Source: Massilia oculi (GTDB taxonomy: Bacteria; Pseudomonadota; Gammaproteobacteria; Burkholderiales; Burkholderiaceae_D). From it: a stretch of 64,000 nucleotides of DNA. Made by a program: the position numbers and the translations under genes. The notes beneath the pieces are model-generated. The model had not been told where the DNA came from. It saw only the letters and a program-made list of their open reading frames with translations, and did not search any database. Location: assembly GCF_003143515.1 (NCBI RefSeq), contig NZ_CP029343.1:2728001-2792000 (forward strand). The letters run 5' to 3'. Below, in pieces: positions 36,267 through 44,281 of the stretch (the stretch's first letter is position 1; each line of letters starts with the position of its first letter).

Positions 36267-36767
36267 ATGGCAGAGATCTCCACCAAACCCTACCTGCTGC
36301 GCGCCATCTACGAATGGTGCACGGACAGCGGCTTCACGCCCTATATCGCCGTCAAGGTCGATGGCGGGACGACCGTGCCGATGGAATATGTTCGCAAGGG
36401 CGAGATCATCCTGAACATCAGCTACGGCGCCACGTCGGGGCTGAAGATGGACAATGACGCGATCCACTTTCGTGCGCGCTTCAATGGCGTATCGCGGGAG
36501 ATTTATATCCCTGTGCACAATGTGTTGGCGATTTATGCCAATGAGAATGGACAGGGGATGGCGTTCGAGGTGGGGGCTGCGCCTGAGGCTGATGAACAGT
36601 CGTCGGGTGCTTCCGTCGACAGTGCGCCGACCGCGCCGGCCTTGTCGGCCGTGCCGTCGACCGGTGTGGATTCGCCGGTGGTGGCGGATGCACCGCCCAC
36701 TGTGCCTGGCGGGGATGACGAGCCGCCCAAGAAGGGTGGACGTCCGACCTTGACCCGGATCAAATAG
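36267..36767 (+). CDS. sspB: ClpXP protease specificity-enhancing factor SspB
   Basis: This 166-residue adaptor delivers ssrA-tagged proteins to ClpXP. The tag-binding domain spans about 1-105 (STKPYLLRAIYEWCTDSGFTPYI, EYVRKGEIILNISYGAT, NVLAIYANENGQGM). A disordered Ala/Pro/Asp-rich linker leads to the C-terminal ClpX-binding module (KKGGRPTLTRIK). The tRNA-Thr promoter overlaps its 3' end. Confidence 0.95.
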   Translation: MAEISTKPYLLRAIYEWCTDSGFTPYIAVKVDGGTTVPMEYVRKGEIILNISYGATSGLKMDNDAIHFRARFNGVSREIYIPVHNVLAIYANENGQGMAFEVGAAPEADEQSSGASVDSAPTAPALSAVPSTGVDSPVVADAPPTVPGGDDEPPKKGGRPTLTRIK

Positions 36768-36775
36768 CGTATAAT
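36750..36775 (+). promoter_or_regulatory. Candidate promoter of tRNA-Thr
   Basis: A consensus -10 TATAAT at 36770-36775 lies 17 bases before the tRNA. TTGACC at 36750-36755 is a -35-like element, but with a short 14-base spacer. It sits across the sspB stop codon. Confidence 0.45.
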
Positions 36776-36792
36776 CGTTGTCTTAAGGTCAT

Positions 36793-36868
36793 GCCGACTT
36801 AGCTCATCAGGTAGAGCAGTTGATTTGTAATCATCAGGTGGCGGGTTCGAGTCCTGCAGTCGGCACCA
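36793..36868 (+). tRNA. tRNA-Thr (anticodon TGT)
   Basis: This 76-base tRNA folds into a full cloverleaf. The 7-bp acceptor is GCCGACT / AGTCGGC, the D stem is GCTC / GAGC, the anticodon loop TTTGTAA carries TGT, the T arm has GTTCGAGTC, and CCA is encoded at the 3' end. There is one T-T mismatch at the second pair of the anticodon stem. It marks the boundary between core genome and the accessory island to its right. Confidence 0.95.
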
Positions 36869-36884
36869 ATCAAATCAAGCACTT

Positions 36885-36911
36885 AGCCCAGCATTTAGCG
36901 TTGGGCTTTTT
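36885..36911 (+). terminator. Terminator after tRNA-Thr
   Basis: AGCCCA pairs with TGGGCT around an 11-base loop with an inner GC/GC pair, followed by TTTTT. Confidence 0.75.
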
Positions 36912-37107
36912 GCTTTCTGAGTCTAATGTAACCGCCATGTAACCCAGCCGTGCTCACTTGACGGCTCTGCGTTCAACTTCCCGCCGTCTACATGGCTGTA
37001 TTCGTACACAACAACCCTTTGCATCTAGCTCGTCAGACAAGCGCCTAGTCATGCTCGCGAAATTGTCGGTTAGTGCTGACGTCTGTAGAGTCGTGCTTAG
37101 GCATCCC

Positions 37108-37127
37108 ATTTGGCAAAAATGGCAAAT
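37108..37127. repeat. 20-bp site, copy 1 (ATTTGGCA..CAAAT)
   Basis: ATTTGGCAAAAATGGCAAAT has palindromic ends (ATTTG/CAAAT). It matches copy 2 at 37215-37234 in 18 of 20 positions, 107 bases away. It lies in the 390-base gene-poor stretch (36912-37300) left of the Xre gene and could be an operator. Confidence 0.5.
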
Positions 37128-37214
37128 CGGATGATCTTTTCGTAAATGCAATGCCAGATACACGCAGTCTGCTGGCTGTTCTCAAGAGGCAGTGTAGAAA
37201 ATTTCTCTTTCCTC

Positions 37215-37234
37215 ATTTGGCAAAATTGACAAAT
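37215..37234. repeat. 20-bp site, copy 2
   Basis: ATTTGGCAAAATTGACAAAT is the second copy of the site at 37108-37127. It lies 67 bases beyond the 3' end of the minus-strand Xre gene. Nothing else is supported in this stretch. Confidence 0.5.
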
Positions 37235-37300
37235 GGGAAGCTGGTCGTTGCGAGCCAACTTGCTTGTCCGCAGGCTAACGATCCGCTGTAGCTGCCGGAT

Positions 37301-37543
37301 TTATAGGCAGGCTTGTCGAAACAGCTCAGCCAAGGATACATCCAACGCACGCGCTATTCGATGGAGCGTAAGGATTGCCACGTTGTTATCGCCGCGCTCT
37401 ACTCTGCCTAGATAACTCCTGTCCACGCCAGCGATGAGCGCCAGATCCTCTTGAGAGATCTTCTTGCTCATACGGAAGCTCTTGATCGCAGCTCCAAGCG
37501 CGACTAGCTCACTGGTCTGACGATGTTGGGAGAGGTTTGGCAC
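37301..37543 (-). CDS. Short Xre-family regulator
   Basis: This 80-residue protein is essentially one helix-turn-helix domain (about 13-70: LGAAIKSFRMSKKISQEDLA, GVDRSYLGRVERGDNNVAIL). It resembles the small Xre repressors of restriction-modification control and of mobile elements. It is divergent from the zinc-finger fusion gene, with 135 bases between the starts. It may control that intergenic promoter and, possibly, the two 20-bp sites to its left. Confidence 0.85.
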   Translation of the reverse strand: MPNLSQHRQTSELVALGAAIKSFRMSKKISQEDLALIAGVDRSYLGRVERGDNNVAILTLHRIARALDVSLAELFRQACL

Positions 37544-37678
37544 AGCCGAATGATCTAGCTATAATCCAACACAGGCGACGGTACATGTACCTCAATGCCG
37601 TGCAGGAAGGCATCTGTGCATGCGTGTCTTAGCTAATTTTTCACTGTGCTTCCTTTTTGGAAGAGAGAGAACGCATCA

Positions 37679-38323
37679 ATGACAAAGAAGATAACCATCC
37701 TCGTTGAGATCACCCCAGCGGTAGAAGATTTTGCCAAGCGTCATGGCGCTTACTTCGATAAGGGTCTACAAGAATGGGTGGTCGAGGGCGAGGTGCCGCC
37801 AGAGCTTGAATCCTTCGTTCAGAAAGCTAAACGGATGCGGGATTACGTAGCGGAACGAGTGCCGCAGTGCAGCATGTGCGGTTCTCGGATGATACTCCGG
37901 CCCTCAGCCAGAGGAGAATTTTGGGGTTGTACAGCTTTCCCTCGTTGCAAAGGCAGACGCTCCTTGGAAGAGGAAGATTACGAGTCGCAAGATCCACATA
38001 AAGAGGGGTTGCATCTAGATAAAGAAGAGTTTGGCGAATTCGAGCACGAACCTCAGCCGCTCTTTTCATCTGTAGCGACGCCCGTCTCGTCACAGGCAGA
38101 TGCTCGCACATCAGCTGGCGAGGACCCAGGAACGCTAACGCGCGCACAAGCCATCTACGATCGTGCAACGCAACTTTTTGGCGATCGCCATGCCGCAGCC
38201 ACTTGGCTGAAGAGCCCTAAGGTTGGCCTAGGCCACGAGAGGCCTGTTGATGTCATTCAAACTGCAGAAGGTTGTAACTTAGTTGAGAAGTTGCTTGAAG
38301 AACGTTTTGAGCAGGCTGATTGA
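37679..38323 (+). CDS. DUF5710 / topoisomerase-type zinc finger / DUF2384-like fusion
   Basis: This 214-residue protein has three parts. The first is an N-terminal DUF5710-like motif (about 10-40, HGAYFDKGLQEWVVEG). The second is a C4 zinc finger of the topoisomerase I type (about 63-95: CSMCG, then CTAFPRC). The third is a C-terminal region (about 150-214: LTRAQAIYDRATQLFGDRHAA, WLKSPKVGLGHERPVDVI) that resembles the DUF2384 domain of MbcA/ParS/Xre antitoxins. An acidic linker lies between. I chose the ATG at 37679 after AGAGAGA. DUF2384 normally binds a RES toxin. No RES gene is adjacent. The function is unknown. Confidence 0.7.
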   Translation: MTKKITILVEITPAVEDFAKRHGAYFDKGLQEWVVEGEVPPELESFVQKAKRMRDYVAERVPQCSMCGSRMILRPSARGEFWGCTAFPRCKGRRSLEEEDYESQDPHKEGLHLDKEEFGEFEHEPQPLFSSVATPVSSQADARTSAGEDPGTLTRAQAIYDRATQLFGDRHAAATWLKSPKVGLGHERPVDVIQTAEGCNLVEKLLEERFEQAD

Positions 38324-38347
38324 CGTGCTCCGCGTCTTTTCAATCTA

Positions 38348-38614
38348 TTGAGCTTGTCATACGTGCTCATCACATTGTTTTGCAACCCTGTAAACGATAT
38401 AGAGATCAATCCGTTGGACGAGTTTGATACATTTAAATCTGTGCATCGGTACGGTGGATGGCATGGACCGATGCCTCGCCTGCCTGATCCACCAGAGCCA
38501 GAACCGGGACTCAAGTTTTTTGACCTTGTTCGTTGGCATGTACGCGAGTACTTCCGCCCCAAATCTAAACAAGAGCGCCTTCTCATCAGGCTAGCTAAGC
38601 GACAACGGGATTGA
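38348..38614 (+). CDS. Short hypothetical ORF
   Basis: This 88-residue frame opens with TTG (alternative GTG at 38363). The C-terminal half looks protein-like (LPDPPEPEPGLKFFDLVRWHVREYF), with a basic tail. There is no clear ribosome binding site and no recognised domain. It follows the zinc-finger fusion by 24 bases. Confidence 0.3.
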   Translation: MSLSYVLITLFCNPVNDIEINPLDEFDTFKSVHRYGGWHGPMPRLPDPPEPEPGLKFFDLVRWHVREYFRPKSKQERLLIRLAKRQRD

Positions 38615-38987
38615 TCGAGCGCAACCCAGCAGATGTGTCTGCTTGGACCATGGCAACGTTATTGCCGCGTATACGATGAATAGCCTTAGAGCGCCTGACA
38701 AAACCTTCTAGTTGCTCAGCAGTTAACAGCCGAGTGCACCGAGCCGTGCCGACCGTCCGCTATCGGCCATAGGCGGACGTTAAACGAACTGGCTCATCCG
38801 ACCATGACCTCCTTCAGCGCCTACCATAAGTGACGTGTGACGTTTTCAAGTTAGACGCTGGCGTCGACTGCAGCACGTATTTGCTCTTTCATCATGTACC
38901 GGCGCCTCGAAGAACTCAAAGTCAAGGCTGGGGCTTGCACTCCAGGAACTGATCAATGAAGGTGCGTTCGATGTTCACGCTCCAGCA
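38615..38987. other. Gene-free stretch with a hairpin repeat
   Basis: No coding frame is supported here. The only structure is the hairpin at 38754-38779 (CGTCCGC / GCGGACG, 12-base loop, with TAT/ATA extending it). Confidence 0.5.
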
Positions 38988-40223
38988 CTACCCATTTGCG
39001 CGTTCACGAACAAACGCTTCGAGCCGGAATCGGAAAGCGTTGACCATGGCATTCGTTTGCAGGGCCAAGTACGCGATCAGCTGTAGCCGTTCTGCTGGAT
39101 CATCGATTTTCCGACAAGCTATTGGTGGTGCCATGATGATGATCTTGCCGCCCGGCTGACGTTCCCATGTCAATCCTGGTACGACACGCTCAATTTCCTC
39201 TCGCTCCTCGTAGAGGCGCTCGTACCAGTCATGCGCCTCCAAAAAAATTTTACTGAAACTGAGGAAGACCCCAGCTCTTCCTTGGGATTGAGCCACAAAC
39301 GCTGTGATCCAGACACAGCCTGAACCAGGCGGCAAATAGAGGTAGATGTTGGTGGTCTTGGCAGGGCGCGCAGGCGGTGGCTGCTGCATGTCGTCAAGGC
39401 GCAGCACGGCGAGATATTCAGCCCAAAAGCGCTCCCACTGTTCAGCCTGCGCAGCATTCTTTGCTGCATTGGCAGTGATCTCGGCCGCGTCTTCATCTGC
39501 ATCGTCGACACCTCCAGCAGCTGCGCTGGGCTGCGCCAGCAGCACCGACCGCACCAAGAGTTCTGTCTTGGCAAGGACCCTTGGCTGGAGAAGAAGCGAA
39601 TCGTCAAGACCGCGGTAGCTTGCAATCTCGACCAGCGCTAGCTGGAAGCGCAAGTGGCCATAGCGCTCAAGGAATGAGACGAGCGCCTGGGCGCCAGACT
39701 GGATGCCGTCGCCAGCAATCACCAAGATAAAATCCCCTACTGCCAGGCTGCGATTGATGCCATCGACAAAGGCGGCCTCGTCCAGGTTCGCATGCACGGC
39801 GCGGACTGCGTCAAGAAGGTGGCCGGGGCCATGTCCGGTGGCCTGCGCCGCTTCGCGACTTAAATCTTCGTACGACCAGCTAGACAGTTCCTTCGCGTAA
39901 TCGAGAATCTGCGCGACGACAGTGCGGCGGGCTTCTGGATTCCGCCACAACTTTGTTTCGACAAGAACGATCTGACCGGTTCGCGTGACATACAGAATGT
40001 CCGCTGGTCCGGCGCTGGTCTGCAGCTCCATGCAAACCGGGATCAATGCCCCGGCGTGAGGGTCGATCTCACGGATCGGCAGAGACTTAGGATGCTCGAA
40101 GAGCAGCTGCTGGAGCCATGCCTCGCTGTACTGTCCATCGGCGCTGCGGCCCATCGGCACCCGCTGCAGTGGAGTAGTAGTGCCGTTCTGGGATATGTGA
40201 ATAAGGTTGGTGTAAGAGGTCAT
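38988..40223 (-). CDS. Predicted PD-(D/E)XK nuclease family protein
   Basis: This 411-residue protein has an N-terminal endonuclease-like domain with the NucS/PD-(D/E)XK pattern. E34 is in YSEAWLQQLLFEHP, D75 in GPADILYV, and E89-T-K91 in GQIVLVETKLW, then a downstream QILDYA helix. The C-terminal half (about 240-411) contains an Ala/Asp/Glu-rich linker and a mixed domain (YLYLPPGSGCVWITAFV, EEREEIERVVPGL), unassigned. Related proteins are scattered in accessory regions. A role in DNA or plasmid restriction is an inference. It stands alone, convergent with the genes to its left and divergent from the recombinases. Confidence 0.72.
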   Translation of the reverse strand: MTSYTNLIHISQNGTTTPLQRVPMGRSADGQYSEAWLQQLLFEHPKSLPIREIDPHAGALIPVCMELQTSAGPADILYVTRTGQIVLVETKLWRNPEARRTVVAQILDYAKELSSWSYEDLSREAAQATGHGPGHLLDAVRAVHANLDEAAFVDGINRSLAVGDFILVIAGDGIQSGAQALVSFLERYGHLRFQLALVEIASYRGLDDSLLLQPRVLAKTELLVRSVLLAQPSAAAGGVDDADEDAAEITANAAKNAAQAEQWERFWAEYLAVLRLDDMQQPPPARPAKTTNIYLYLPPGSGCVWITAFVAQSQGRAGVFLSFSKIFLEAHDWYERLYEEREEIERVVPGLTWERQPGGKIIIMAPPIACRKIDDPAERLQLIAYLALQTNAMVNAFRFRLEAFVRERANG

Positions 40224-41090
40224 CGGCGATCCATGGTCAAGCTGGCAATTTTACATGCTGCCGATTGTTATCGAACACTTGAGGCGACGCGATATCTCCC
40301 TGCGACGCTACTGGAATGCTAGCGTTGTCGCGCGAGGTCCGCTTTGGGTCGAAAGCGGTTCTTAACGGCTTTGACGTTACGTACTCGGGCCACACTCACT
40401 GAAGCATCAATGCGTCACTGACGCGTCGGTTAGCCTTTTCAGCCAAGGCTCGATACTCGCTCTGCTGGTTTTGGAGTACGGCTGCGAGGGTTGTGATTGA
40501 GGATCCCGACGGAAGCGTCAGGCACGCTACGGCTGTTGGCGCAAGGGTGTCGCACCGGCTGAGAGAAGCGCTGGCAGAGTCAGATTGAGCGCGGATGATC
40601 TGATCACGAGAATTCGCATTTGAGTGCGTGGTTTAGTTGAGTGGTCCAATCTTGCTCGCGCCGGCGCGCAAGATCCTTGAAGGTCGCCAGTTGGACGTCG
40701 CGCTGCGCGATGTCGGCCCAGCGTGCTGCATCCAGCCGTTAGAGGCTCGGCCAGCAGCACTTGCAACAACTCGGTAGCGGCTTGGCATGTCGAAACCACA
40801 TCTGCCTGCACGTAGGCGGGCGCGGTATTAGACAATACGGCATGGTATGTAACGTACATGCTGCCGGTCAGCATGACGGCTGTGTCAGCAATTCACACGC
40901 CACTTCTATCGAGACCCCAGCATCATGAAGAAACGCTGCCGCAAAGTGGACTCCGTGAATCCGGTACAGTGCAATTGCCGTGGCTAGAATCATAGGGCTC
41001 ACATCAATTTTCGTAGTATCGTTGCTCATCCTCGTATAGTCTTCGCAAATACCTGAGGCATATTGCGCCATATCAAACACTGGAGGCTTT
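40224..41090. other. Decayed stretch left of the recombinases
   Basis: This stretch has no intact gene that I can support strongly. A hairpin repeat lies at 40339-40358 (CCGCTTT / AAAGCGG). On the minus strand between about 40640 and 40874 the translation is protein-like in two frames (SNTAPAYVQADVVSTCQAA, then LDAARWADIAQRDVQLATF). This is suggestive of a frameshifted phage Rz-like lysis gene. Confidence 0.3.
40868..41029 (-). CDS. Small hypothetical protein
   Basis: This is a 53-residue frame from the ATG at 41029 (MSNDTTKIDVSPMILATAIA), or 70 residues from 41080. It is moderately hydrophobic with no clear membrane helix. It overlaps the start of the decayed frame to its left by seven bases. 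The ribosome binding site is poor (GAGG touches the ATG). No family is recognised. Confidence 0.3.
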   Translation of the reverse strand: MSNDTTKIDVSPMILATAIALYRIHGVHFAAAFLHDAGVSIEVACELLTQPSC

Positions 41091-42620
41091 ATGGTCCACT
41101 ATGCTGCAAGTCGTGCTGTCATGTACGTCCGCATGTCGACCGAGAGCCAGGACTACTCGACGGATCACCAGCGCGCTAGGATCCGAGAATACGCAGCGGC
41201 GCGCGACATTGAGATCATTCGAGAGTACGTCGACGACGGCAAGAGCGGTTTGGACATCCGACGGCGTTCAGGATTGCTCGCTCTCATGCGTGACGTTCAG
41301 TCAGCGGCGCCCGACTTCAGCCAAATTCTTGTATTTGACATCAGCCGATGGGGAAGATTCCAAGACATCGATGAGGCTGCCTACCACGAGCACACCTGCA
41401 GGCGTGCTGGCATAGAAGTCATCTATTGCGGCGAACGCTTCGCCGACGACTCAGGACCGTATGCCTCGCTGCTCAAAAGCATGAAGCGCGTCATGGCGGC
41501 GGAGTACAGCCGCGACCTATCCGAAAAGGTGTTCGCAGCCCAGGCCAGGTTCATCGCGATGGGCTTTAAGCAAGGTGGGCACGCTGGGTACGGTCTTCGG
41601 CGCCTAGCGCTAAAGGCATGCGGTACGCCGCGTGCCATTCTCGAATATGGCGAATCGAAGATATCCGCAACGGACCGAGTTGTGCTGGTCTGGGGCCCTG
41701 AGCACGAAGTGGAGACGGTGCGGCGCGTGTACTCCCTCTACCTTGAGCAAGGCTCCAGTGAAGCAGGGCTTGCACGCTTACTCAACAGCGAAGAGGTGCT
41801 AAGCGAGTTTGGCCGGCCATGGACTCAGGCGATGATCAACTCGTTACTGACCAACGTGAAGTATTGCGGTGCCCTCGCCTATAACCGGCGCTCGTGCAAA
41901 CTTTCTACTCGTCGAACTCGCAACGCTGCCGACCAATGGATCGTGAATCAAGAGGCGATCGCTCCGATCATCGATGCCCGGGTCTTCGATCAAGTCCAGG
42001 AAGAGCGCGCGCGTCGGCTGAGGCGTCGTACTCGGGATGAGTTGGTCCCCCTCCTTCAGTCCTGTCACGACCGGCATGGGACAGTGAATGCGAAGATTAT
42101 TGCAGCCGATTCGCTGATGCCGGATCCGCAATTGTTAGTGCGCACGTTCGGCTCCCTCATGAGTGCTTACCAAGCCGCCGGTCTGCCAAATTCTCCGAAG
42201 CATGCATTTGTGACGACGAAACGATTGATCGCCGCGGCACGCGCCGCCCTCCAGCAGGAGGTCGAAACTCTCGCCGTGGCCGCTGGCGGCACCACCGACC
42301 TGATAGACGACCGGAGCACAGTTCTGATAAATGGGCGCCTCCGGGTCCTGATCGAGATCGCCGTTCCGAGAAACCCTCGCCGTGGCCAGCAGAACTGGAA
42401 AATTCGCGGCAGCCCAAATGCCGACTTCACTATCGTAGGCCGGATGGAACCGATCACAGGGGTCATAGCAGACTACTTCCTTTTCAGCCAGGACGACTTG
42501 GCGCCAGGAGCGATCTATTTGAAGGATTCAAATCTCGACCAGTTCGCTTGCATGCGATATCCGACTGCGGGCGCGATGTTTGGTCTCGACTGCCCCGGCT
42601 TGCTGGAGGCCTCGTGCTGA
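41091..42620 (+). CDS. Large serine recombinase, first of a tandem pair
   Basis: This 509-residue recombinase has a resolvase-type catalytic domain (about 8-150). The nucleophile is S16 in YVRMSTESQ, with the conserved DISRWGRF and AAEYSRDLSEKV. A recombinase DNA-binding domain follows (about 165-300, GFKQGGHAGYGLRRL, ARLLNSEEV). The C-terminal 200 residues lack the zinc-ribbon cysteines usual in phage integrases. The start has a GGAGG site six bases upstream. Its 3' end overlaps the second recombinase by seven bases. It probably moves the element that it lies in. Confidence 0.92.
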   Translation: MVHYAASRAVMYVRMSTESQDYSTDHQRARIREYAAARDIEIIREYVDDGKSGLDIRRRSGLLALMRDVQSAAPDFSQILVFDISRWGRFQDIDEAAYHEHTCRRAGIEVIYCGERFADDSGPYASLLKSMKRVMAAEYSRDLSEKVFAAQARFIAMGFKQGGHAGYGLRRLALKACGTPRAILEYGESKISATDRVVLVWGPEHEVETVRRVYSLYLEQGSSEAGLARLLNSEEVLSEFGRPWTQAMINSLLTNVKYCGALAYNRRSCKLSTRRTRNAADQWIVNQEAIAPIIDARVFDQVQEERARRLRRRTRDELVPLLQSCHDRHGTVNAKIIAADSLMPDPQLLVRTFGSLMSAYQAAGLPNSPKHAFVTTKRLIAAARAALQQEVETLAVAAGGTTDLIDDRSTVLINGRLRVLIEIAVPRNPRRGQQNWKIRGSPNADFTIVGRMEPITGVIADYFLFSQDDLAPGAIYLKDSNLDQFACMRYPTAGAMFGLDCPGLLEASC

Positions 42621-44113
42621 AGGCATACGCTGACCGGGCTGCGCTATATCTAAGAGCCTCAACGGAGCACCAGAACTACTCAACCGAGCATCAAGAGGCA
42701 GCACTGCAGGAGTACGCTGCGGCGCATGGCTTCGCGATCGTAAGGGTATATCGCGATAAGGGGCGCAGCGGGCTTACTTTGGATGGGCGGGCGGGTCTAC
42801 TCGAGCTGCTCACCGATATTCAAGCCGGCCGTGCCGACTTTAAAGTTGTCCTAGTATACGACGTGAGCCGCTGGGGTCGCTTCCAAGACGTTGATGAGAG
42901 TGCCTACTACGAATATGCATGCCGCCGGGCCGGCATCGCAGTGTCGTACTGCGCCGAGCCTTTCACAAACGACGGATCACCGCTCGCGGCCGTGCTCAAG
43001 GGCCTCAAACGAGCCATGGCTGCCGAGTATAGTCGCGAACTGTCAGCGAAGGTATTTCGAGCGCAATGCCGCCTTACCAAAGCCGGATTCAAGCAAGGCG
43101 GCCTGGCTGGCTACGGGCTCCGCCGCATCGTGATCTCTGCGGCTGGTCAGCCGAAGGGCCTCCTGGGCGTCGGCGAACGCAAGCCCATGCCAACTGATCG
43201 CGTCAGTTACACCAGAGGGCCGGAAGACGAAGTAGCCGTGATTCACCGCATCTACGAAATGTATCTTGGCGAGCGCATGTCGGACACTGGTATTGCGCGC
43301 CGCCTCAATGGCGAGGGGATCGCGAACGAGTTCGGCCGTACTTGGTCACCGTACCATGTAAAGCAAATTCTCACGAACGACAAGTATGCTGGCACCTTGG
43401 TGTTCAACCGGAGCACCCAGCGCCTGAAAAGCTCACGTCGCGCGAATGCACGGGCAACTTGGGTGAAAGTAGACGACGCTTTTGACGCAATTGTGTCACG
43501 CGATAAGCTCGAGGCCGCACGCGGCGTACGAGAACACCGCCGCCGGCAGTGGTCAGATGACGAAATGCTCGATTCACTACGCCAGATATTCGTCGAGCAC
43601 GGTAAGGTCACTCTGGACCTGATCAACGCCAGCGGCGGGCCAGCGGTGAAATCATATGCTGCGCGCTTCAACGGCATTACATCGGCAATGGGTCTCGCTG
43701 GCGTGAGCTGGCCATCTCTCACCCGAAGCACCATCACCCGGTACCGGATGAGGTGTATTAGCCGTGACATGACGATCGAGCTCGAGCGATGCGCGGTCGC
43801 GGCAAACGCCCAAGTCGAGAAGCTCAGTCCACGCACCTATCGACTGAACGGTGTAACCGCCCGCTTGCTGTGCACTCGGTGTCGGTACGAGCGAAGCCAT
43901 CCTTGCTGGAAGGTCGCGCTGGCGCATAAGCCAGCGGTCGACTTCATCATCTGGGTCCGCGCCGATCCATCGAACGAGCATATTGCAGCTTTCTATCTCA
44001 TTCCAGTGGCAGACTTCCCAGACAATCTCTACATCTGGCCGTCTGTGCGAACGCTGAGCAAGTATGCGCGCTATACCCACGGTTCTCTGGCTGCGATTTT
44101 CGGTCTTGAGTGA
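42614..44113 (+). CDS. Large serine recombinase, second of a tandem pair
   Basis: This 499-residue recombinase has the same architecture as its neighbour. S16 is in YLRASTEHQ, DVSRWGRF and AAEYSREL are kept, and a recombinase domain follows (about 160-290). The GTG at 42614 is the better start: GGAGG lies at 42605-42609 and the overlap with the first gene is seven bases. An ATG at 42548 would begin deep inside the first gene. The C-terminal part has a single CTRC pair. The two proteins are clearly homologous but diverged, so both have been kept under selection and may act together. Confidence 0.92.
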   Translation: MLKAYADRAALYLRASTEHQNYSTEHQEAALQEYAAAHGFAIVRVYRDKGRSGLTLDGRAGLLELLTDIQAGRADFKVVLVYDVSRWGRFQDVDESAYYEYACRRAGIAVSYCAEPFTNDGSPLAAVLKGLKRAMAAEYSRELSAKVFRAQCRLTKAGFKQGGLAGYGLRRIVISAAGQPKGLLGVGERKPMPTDRVSYTRGPEDEVAVIHRIYEMYLGERMSDTGIARRLNGEGIANEFGRTWSPYHVKQILTNDKYAGTLVFNRSTQRLKSSRRANARATWVKVDDAFDAIVSRDKLEAARGVREHRRRQWSDDEMLDSLRQIFVEHGKVTLDLINASGGPAVKSYAARFNGITSAMGLAGVSWPSLTRSTITRYRMRCISRDMTIELERCAVAANAQVEKLSPRTYRLNGVTARLLCTRCRYERSHPCWKVALAHKPAVDFIIWVRADPSNEHIAAFYLIPVADFPDNLYIWPSVRTLSKYARYTHGSLAAIFGLE

Positions 44114-44254
44114 GCCGCTTCGCCCAAGTATTAGCCTAGCCTAAGTCAAAAGCATAAGTGACTTTTGGCGAGATTCCTTGGGTCGGACCCGCCTGTCGTG
44201 ACAGTCTGTGACCTTTGCAAGTCAGCAACCTGCTAACCTGTGCCGATCGGCTGA

Positions 44255-44276
44255 AAATGGCTAATTGCAGCCATTT
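44255..44276. promoter_or_regulatory. Palindrome upstream of the giant nuclease-like gene
   Basis: AAATGGCT and AGCCATTT form a perfect 8-bp inverted repeat with a 6-base centre, 62 bases before the start at 44338. It is a candidate operator or hairpin. Confidence 0.4.
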
Positions 44277-44281
44277 AACTC

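Noticed and set aside
36845..36868. Duplication of the tRNA-Thr 3' end as an island attachment site inside the window
   Set aside because: I scanned for the T-arm and acceptor sequence to the right and found no second copy. The repeat, if any, lies beyond 64 kb.
37073..37291. A 72-codon plus-strand frame before the Xre gene
   Set aside because: It contains both 20-bp palindromic sites, has no ribosome binding site and no protein-like pattern.
41091..44113. The serine recombinase pair as the integrase that used tRNA-Thr
   Set aside because: Integration at tRNA genes is characteristic of tyrosine integrases, and the pair lies more than 4 kb from the tRNA. They more likely moved an inner element.
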